Shown piece after piece: positions 58,238 through 64,000 of a stretch of 64,000 nucleotides of DNA. Every line of letters begins with the position of its first letter. The stretch's first letter is position 1. The DNA is from Roridomyces roridus. Lineage: Eukaryota; Basidiomycota; Agaricomycetes; Agaricales; Mycenaceae. Position numbers and translations under genes: made by a program. Below the pieces are notes generated by a model that saw only the letters and a program-made list of their open reading frames with translations, did no database searches and was not told where the DNA came from. Where the stretch lies: NCBI GenBank assembly GCA_029378245.1, contig JARKIF010000005.1, positions 2,294,001-2,358,000 on the forward strand. The letters are read 5' to 3'.

Positions 58238-59629
58238 ATGCCTACAGAGTTCCAAGCAGCCGCCATATCTTCTGCCATCGAGAGAGCCCGGACGCACCTG
58301 ATTTGCGCCCGAAGTTCCATCGAGCTCCAAGCTTTCATCGAATCCCACAAAGCAATCCTTGCACCAATCCGACGCGTCCCGAACGAAATTCTGGCTGAAT
58401 TTTTCGTTCACTGCATGGACGTTACCAAGCCACTTGATCCAAAGAAAGGAGAGGCGTGGGTTGTCTCGCGCGTGTGTCGCAGATGGAGGGCGGTCGCCAT
58501 CGCTTGCCCCGAGCTCTGGTTGCACTTTGTCTTGCCCAAAAAACCGATCAAGCACTTGCGAGACTTTGTCCGAATTCAGTTGGGGCGTGCGCCTTACCCT
58601 TCTTCACTCTCCATTCGACTCCACAAGGGACCCCAAGACGTGATGGACCTATTTTTCGTGGCGCACACTCAGTGGGATGAAGTGGTGCTGCACACCAACA
58701 GTGCTTTAGCACAGTTCGCGAGGCGCGCGCGTAATACCGGTACCCCATTCCCCCGGCTCAAGAAGTTGGAAGTCAACGATGACTGGTCATCCAGATTATT
58801 GGAAGGGGAAGATCGCGGAGCGTACTTCGGCCTTGTCCAGTCACTCCCTGCCCTAACAAATTTGTTCCTGGATGCCCGCACCGAGTTGTTCCCAAAACAA
58901 TTAGTCCTCCCGTGGTCTCACCTTCAGCATTGTACCCTTTGGTCCTTTGTGACATCAGATGTACTCTGGATTCTTGCCCTCCTCCCACCATCTGCCTCCG
59001 TCATCATTCGCGGCATCCACGACGAAAGAGCCTTCCCACACAGCCAAACAGCGTCATTGCAAGCCAGCAAGACATGGTCAAAAATCAGTACCCTCGAGTT
59101 TGACAACTGCAGTCGGCTCTTCACCACTACCCTTCTCCAAGTGCTTCACGTACCGTCGCTCAGGAAACTTGCGTTCAGGCACGATCGTGGGAAGAGCTCG
59201 GCGGCAACACTCGGCGAAGTTGCCGACTTTTTGGACCGCTCGGGGTGCGTGTTGGAGCACTTGCGTGTGGGGGGCGTTCCGCTCTCGGATGCAGGTGTTT
59301 TGGGTATTTTGGATAGAGGGCATGGTGCAATGTGGACGAACGAGCTCATTCGGTTGGATGTCCATTGGATTACCGACTTACGTGAGACCCTTGAGGCGCT
59401 AGGGAGAGGAACGGCAGAGGGGTCGGTGTTGTTGCCGAATCTGGGGACTCTAGCTGTGCGTGGAACGTCGGCTTTCGAAAGCGTGGATGTCTTGGGGCTT
59501 CTCAAGAGTCGAAATCCGACTGTGCGGAGGCTACCATTTGGGCGTTGGCAATGGGAGTTTCCGGATTTGCCTGAGATTGGCGACGGTTTGGAGAAGGAAT
59601 TGGAGGTTGTAATTCTCGAGGATGAATAG
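58238..59629 (+). CDS. F-box/LRR-like protein with transposon-truncated 5' end
   Basis: A 463-aa frame from ATG 58238 (MPTEFQAAAISSAIERAR), which in other copies is an internal Met about 30 residues after the start. The F-box VPNEILAEFFVHCMDVTKPLDP and WVVSRVCRRWRAVAIACPELWLHFVL is complete, the LRR-like body has no stop, and the tail is ELEVVILEDE. The normal first exon lies before a hAT-like insertion. The missing N-terminal stretch precedes the F-box and may be dispensable, so a functional protein is possible if a new promoter drives it. Confidence 0.8.
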   Translation: MPTEFQAAAISSAIERARTHLICARSSIELQAFIESHKAILAPIRRVPNEILAEFFVHCMDVTKPLDPKKGEAWVVSRVCRRWRAVAIACPELWLHFVLPKKPIKHLRDFVRIQLGRAPYPSSLSIRLHKGPQDVMDLFFVAHTQWDEVVLHTNSALAQFARRARNTGTPFPRLKKLEVNDDWSSRLLEGEDRGAYFGLVQSLPALTNLFLDARTELFPKQLVLPWSHLQHCTLWSFVTSDVLWILALLPPSASVIIRGIHDERAFPHSQTASLQASKTWSKISTLEFDNCSRLFTTTLLQVLHVPSLRKLAFRHDRGKSSAATLGEVADFLDRSGCVLEHLRVGGVPLSDAGVLGILDRGHGAMWTNELIRLDVHWITDLRETLEALGRGTAEGSVLLPNLGTLAVRGTSAFESVDVLGLLKSRNPTVRRLPFGRWQWEFPDLPEIGDGLEKELEVVILEDE

Positions 59630-59999
59630 AAGATTTATTAGTACTGGGATTATATCAATGGCAAACCTTTCAGCTTGGGCAGATCAGATCATAACTACCA
59701 AGGACAGGTGTAATACATCTTGTTAGGTATTGGTAGCCCGAACGAGCAGAATTCGAGGAGCGCCCGCGTCCAAAGTTGGCTTATAGACTTTTTCGAAGCG
59801 AGATTGAGTGCCGCAATACTACTAGTAGCAGGGTAGCCAGTGAAGCCTATGACAGTAATCTTGTGTACATTCTGCAGAAACGGAGCAGCAGCCCAGAGAA
59901 GGTGCATTGAGCTGGGATAAAGGTTGAAGATGGTAGTTCGGGTTGAAAGACTCTCGGCAATCAATGACCCGATCCGATCACTTCTTGCACCGAACCACC

Positions 60000-60720
60000 A
60001 TGTCCTCACCGCGAGTTCCGGTCGTACCCTGACGCGCACATACTAAATTACTTCTAGGGCATCTTGCTACTACGCCCCTTGCTGCGGTAGCTCAATCGGC
60101 TCCCTACTGAGCCCATTTCCAGAGCTCCTCGCCAGCAACGACATGCCTACCGACTCTCCGGCAGCCGACATATCATCTACCATCGAGAAAGCCCAGACAG
60201 ATCTCATCTATGTAGAAACGGCCATCGATCTCCTCACTATCCGACGAACGGAGCTCAAAGGCTTCATCCAATCCGACGCCTCCCCAACGAGATGCTCGCA
60301 AAGATTTTCACTCACTGCGTGGACGAGAACAAGCCAATGGACCCACTAAAAGGCGAGGCGTGGGTTGTTTCGCGTGTGTGTCACAGATGGGGGGTGGTCG
60401 CGATCGCTTGCCCCAAGCTGTGGTCACACTTTGTCTTCCCCGAAAACTGTGCCGAACAGCGGCTCGAACACGTTTTTCAAGTCCAGCTAAAACGCGTTCC
60501 TAATCCTACACCGCTGTCGATTCGATTTAAAAGTCGGGCAAGCACACTCGATACAGTTATGGCCGCGCTCTTCGCCGCTTCGGCCCAGTGGAGGGAAGTC
60601 GCGTTCAGAAATGAGCGTGATTTCACACGTTTTGTGAAACACGCTTGCCGTATCACATTGCCCCAGCTCAAGAAACTGAAAGTGGATACCTGGCAGCTTG
60701 CACTTGTCGATGAGCCCATC
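60000..60720 (+). pseudogene. F-box gene with internal deletion and lost 3' half
   Basis: Exon 1 60000..60010, intron 60011..60057 (GCGAGT...TAG), exon 2 from 60058 gives MSSPASCYYAPC through TELKGFIQS. There a deletion of about 25 nt, ending at CAATCC on both sides in the paralogs, shifts the frame. NEMLAKIFTHCVDENKPMDP and WVVSRVCHRWGVVAIACPKLWSHFVF follow in the other frame, and homology is lost after about 60710. Confidence 0.75.
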
Positions 60721-61564
60721 TCGACAGTCGTCTGGAATCTGTTCCCGATCTCGCGCAGGGCGTTGGCAGCTGGACGACGGCTTAGCTGGATGGGGAGGGA
60801 TGCAATGCAAATTATGCAATGTCGTGGATTCTCGGTGTGCTTGGACGAGAGAGCGCGGCGGAGGATTTGACGGGCAGTGGTGTGTCTCCTGGTAGTTGGG
60901 ACGTGCCTTGGACCTCCCAACGGCAAGAGCGCGCCACCGCCGAACGTGGCTGCCGATGAGCGTCGCCTGCTCCTCTCCCGCCAAAGTGCAGGTACGAGGG
61001 ATGGTTCCAAAGTACTGTGTACGTTCTGCGGTCATTCTGGGCAAAGGACAGGGGAGGCGTGCCAGGGATCACGACACTCTATCGCGCCAAGTACTACATA
61101 GCGCAGCTTTGCAGGCGGAGAACGTCAGTTTACACTACGTTCACTACGTCCCGCCCACGAGTAGTGATTAGGACTCTTACGGTAGTGCCTTTCGAATCAC
61201 CTTTGCCACATTTTTGTATGATTCATCGGGCTCCGGGCCTCCTCATAATCGTTCTCAAGCTCTCAATCAGCCCAAGGAATCATATCATACTCTCAATCGA
61301 TTGCAGAACTAAGTATGTAATAGTAGGACAAGCGAGATAAGACGACCAAGGACCGTGTGAGTAAATTGACAGCATGCTTGCATTGGGAGAATAGTCGACT
61401 ATGCAATGAGCGTGAGTAGTATAGATAGGGAGGATTTGGTATCTCGGTATGCGTATATGTATGTAGATGTTCCGGATAAATATTCCAAGAGCCCAGCTTG
61501 AAATGCGAGAAAAATATTAGTATGGGACGATGGAAGGAGATGGTGTATAGCGAGGAAAAGTTCC
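60721..61564. other. Intergenic region, no gene recognised
   Basis: Short open frames on both strands have no recognisable features. It includes the 3' flank of the next gene. Confidence 0.45.
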
Positions 61565-62683
61565 TCAGGTCCGGTTGCGGAACGCCCGCCGCAAGATGCG
61601 CAGCAAAAATGATTTTTTCCGCTTCTTTGGGGTGGGAGGAGACTGAGCGTCCCCCTTCGGTGTAGAAGGAGTTTCCTCCCTTGGGAGGGGAGTGTCCTTG
61701 AGAGGACCCTCCTTGGGGGTGGGAGGAGCTTCCTCCCTTGGGATGAGAGGAGCGTCCTCGAGAGGACCCTCTTTCGGGGCGGCAGGAAGGTCTGCCTTGG
61801 GGGAAGGAGGAGGGGACGCCTGAGGGAGAGGAGGGTCCTCTGTCGGGACAGAAGGTGATTCCACCTTCGGGACGCAGGGAGAGTCCGCCGGCATTGAGGC
61901 AGGAGGAAGCTCTTTCGAACGAATGTCGCTGCCAGTGATGCCCCACTCCGTAGTAGGCACCAGCCGCCGAAAAACGAGCCTGTCGCCCACTTTGGCGGCA
62001 ACCTCAGGCGGGAGATCATCCACCCCGAATTCTGCCGTCGACTCGATGCACTCCAATTGGGGGCACTTGGTGGCGAAGAATGCGACGAAATCGGCATTTG
62101 CCTCGTGAACAACCAGTCTCTTGACTCTAGTGAAATGATGGAGGTCCGGGACATCGGTCGAAGAGTGCGGCGGGAAGAAGGTGCCTCGCGGGGCGCTGAC
62201 GAGGAGCGGGGGCGGAGGGGAGGTATAGGCAAATGTGAAGTACATATCGGTGAGACCGTCAGAGTATTTTTCTACAGTCAAGGATGGGACGAAATCTAGA
62301 AAATCACAGTACATGTCCCAGTACCAATATGTGGGGAGGCAGTCGACGAGGACAAAATGGAGGGACTTGATGTTGGGGGTCCAGTCGTGTATGAAGGTTG
62401 CGATCTCTGCGGGAGAGAGGCCGTAGTATGGCAATCTGTGTTTCCACCAGGAGGGAGTGATGCGTTTGCGGGTGTGGTCTTTGGCTGCGTATTCAGCCAA
62501 TTCCTTGCATTGAAGCTCGTACTCTCCTGTGCGTCTTTGGTAAATTGAGATGGTCAGGGAACGGCAGTTTTGAGCCAGATATTGAGCGAAGTCGGTGATG
62601 CCCGCGAGTTTGTATGTGAGCGAGGGAGTGTCGCAACTAGTGATTAGATGCCCGCTATGTAAATAGTGGGTTTTTACGCACAT
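61565..62683 (-). CDS. F-box/LRR-like protein with Pro-rich charged tail; 5' end uncertain
   Basis: A frame of 372 aa. The start is unsure: an intron (GTGCGT...CACTAG) seems to end just before CDTPSLTYKLAG, so the first residues of the raw frame are probably not translated and upstream exons are missing. The body has ELAEYAAKDHTRKRI, IHDWTPNIKSLHFVLVD, VKRLVVHEANADFVAFFATK and CPQLECIESTAEFG, which recall the C-terminal LRR-like part of agaric F-box proteins. The last 110 residues are tandem-like PTPKEGPL, PREEAPP and PPSPKADLP units and end KKRKKSFLLRILRRAFRNR, a basic tail. Confidence 0.5.
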   Translation of the reverse strand: MCVKTHYLHSGHLITSCDTPSLTYKLAGITDFAQYLAQNCRSLTISIYQRRTGEYELQCKELAEYAAKDHTRKRITPSWWKHRLPYYGLSPAEIATFIHDWTPNIKSLHFVLVDCLPTYWYWDMYCDFLDFVPSLTVEKYSDGLTDMYFTFAYTSPPPPLLVSAPRGTFFPPHSSTDVPDLHHFTRVKRLVVHEANADFVAFFATKCPQLECIESTAEFGVDDLPPEVAAKVGDRLVFRRLVPTTEWGITGSDIRSKELPPASMPADSPCVPKVESPSVPTEDPPLPQASPPPSPKADLPAAPKEGPLEDAPLIPREEAPPTPKEGPLKDTPLPREETPSTPKGDAQSPPTPKKRKKSFLLRILRRAFRNRT

Positions 62684-62759
62684 GTGGGCTCCAAATCACC
62701 TATTCAAAAAAAATGGCGCATTGATGTACTTTCTTATGTAATTTGCAACCATCTGATGG

Positions 62760-63510
62760 GATTGGCGGATGTCCGAAAAACATTGCTGTACTTATACCCC
62801 GCTGATAGGTACTTATAAGAGCCATAAGCACGTAAGCAAAACACACCTCTCATAAGTGAACTACAAGCAAAAAGTTCGTCTTAGAGGCGATGTATAAGTT
62901 GCAGCCTGAAAGTATAAGTGCATCGGTCATTTGATAAGCGGATCAACTTGGGATCCAGCCCCAATCCAGCCCAGTCCCTCACGAGTCCAATTCGCCTCGG
63001 CTGTCACCGCCTTCGTCGCCGGCCTCCTCATCGTTCCCTCCATCGACATGTCAATAGCTTGGCTACTAGTGGTTACCATCCTTTAACAGAGTCTACCCAC
63101 CGAGTCACCGACGGCCGTCGTGGACGGATGGTTCTCAACCCGGAGGGCAGTCATCCCAGTGTCTTCGAGCTGCAGCTGGCCGTCCCAGGCCCCCAAGGCG
63201 AACCTTTCCATCGCCAAAAATGCCAAACCCATACATGGGGTATGGGAGGGGTATGGGAGGCATAAAAGGCCGCAGGAGCCTCATACGGTCTCAAAAGGGC
63301 CTCAACCATGTCTTTTCATATCGATAGGGTAGGTCCGGGGACCCGTGCGCGCAGCCCAACGATTATATGTAGTTTTTTTTTTGTATTCATGTACCTCCCA
63401 GAATCGATGCATCCAGCTGAGTTTAGCGCTTGGCAGCGCTTATGAAATTGATCTAGACTTATCAAAAATTGGACCCGCTTATACATACTTGTCAACACTT
63501 GTGACTAACG
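62760..63510. repeat. Region with many TTATAAG/CTTATA motifs at both edges
   Basis: GTACTTATAAGAGCC, GTATAAGTTGC, GTATAAGTGC and TTGATAAGCGG crowd 62790-62945. TTATGAAATTG, ACTTATCAAAAATTGG and CGCTTATACATAC lie at 63430-63490 in the opposite sense. This is like subterminal motifs of a DNA element with a 500-bp centre. TSD not found. Confidence 0.3.
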
Positions 63511-64000
63511 CTCCACTTACAAGCTCAAACCCAGATTTCCGACAGATATCTCGGGCGACATTCGATCGTCGTTGCCATCCGTTTCTCCAGCCTTTCTGTT
63601 CCTTTTCAAATGTGCGTTTGCCGCCAATTTTCCGCCATTCTTTTGCTCTCTAATAGCTGGCGAGGAGGGATTCTTGTTCGGCACGTCGGCCCACTCTGGT
63701 CACTCCCCACTGTCGTGTCTCTGGGCTTCTTTCTGCTTCTTCCCCGTCTCCGAGCGCACAAGCTGCAGTTGACCATTTCCATACCTGGACTCCCTACCAA
63801 TTCTCCTCGCTTTTCCATGTCGCTGCATTTTCCCCATCCCAGGCCTTCTCGAGACGCCCTCCGGCTTCCCAACCGTCTTGACTCTTGACGTCTGGCAATT
63901 TCTTTTGCGGCCATTCCTCTCTGTCAGTCCATGCATGCAATCTAGCTTCCTTCAGATGCCAATTGAGTGGTTTCGGGGTGGTTCAAATCATGCAGCTGCT
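63511..64000. other. Window end, no gene recognised
   Basis: Pyrimidine-rich on the plus strand, with short ORFs lacking recognisable features. It could be the promoter of a gene beyond the window. Confidence 0.4.

Noticed and set aside
59695..60039. 114-residue minus-strand frame upstream of the F-box copy at 60000
   Set aside because: It reads through the F-box exon 1/promoter in antisense and has no recognisable domain.
1..64000. CRISPR arrays, prokaryotic operons, LTR retrotransposons, viral genes
   Set aside because: No regular spacer array, no reverse transcriptase or integrase motifs, no long terminal repeats and no viral proteins were seen; intron-rich genes rule out a prokaryote.

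Overview
The window looks like a piece of a mushroom-forming basidiomycete (Agaricomycetes) genome. Almost every gene is broken by several introns of about 43-60 bp with fungal GT-AG (sometimes GC-AG) borders. The families are typical of agaric accessory DNA: many F-box proteins, cytochromes P450, a TRI5-like terpene synthase, a GMC oxidoreductase and an S9 peptidase. There are no bacterial features. All exon models were made by eye from reading frame, splice signals and comparison between paralogs inside the window.

Layout. (1) 1-14.7 kb is a repeated array of F-box genes and protein-kinase-like genes. In five places an F-box gene or relic stands head-to-head with a kinase-like gene or relic, four of them measurable at about 90-120 bp. 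Two or three members are intact and the rest are decaying. An aldo/keto reductase gene (3.5-4.9 kb) sits between two halves of a repeat, and a degenerate CoA-ligase gene lies at 11.0-13.1 kb. (2) 14.7-22.5 kb holds an F-box pseudogene, a conserved unknown gene, an IFI6/IFI27-like gene and a Barentsz/CASC3-like gene. (3) 22.5-33.7 kb looks like a sesquiterpenoid biosynthetic cluster: secreted GMC oxidoreductase, TRI5-like terpene synthase, P450, medium-chain alcohol dehydrogenase and a second P450, with two divergent promoter regions. (4) 34.3-43.6 kb has more F-box genes and relics, an IFI-like pseudogene and a third P450. (5) 43.7-56.3 kb has an S9 peptidase, an unknown gene, an epoxide-hydrolase-like protein, an MFS transporter and a fourth P450 paralogous to the third. 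(6) 56.4-64 kb holds relics of a putative acyl-CoA dehydrogenase and a CoA ligase, two more F-box copies (one split by a hAT-like element, one with an internal deletion), an F-box/LRR-like gene and repeats.

How the genes may work together. The F-box proteins would be substrate receptors of SCF ubiquitin ligases, and the kinase-like proteins keep the catalytic motifs. Their shared short promoters suggest co-expression, which is inference. The terpene cluster can be read as scaffold formation by the synthase, hydroxylation by the P450s and alcohol/aldehyde oxidation by the dehydrogenase and GMC enzyme. The distal epoxide hydrolase, MFS transporter and paired P450s could belong to the same or a second pathway. 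The region is rich in segmental duplication. Three small elements were recognised, two of them because an empty copy of the insertion site also lies in the window.
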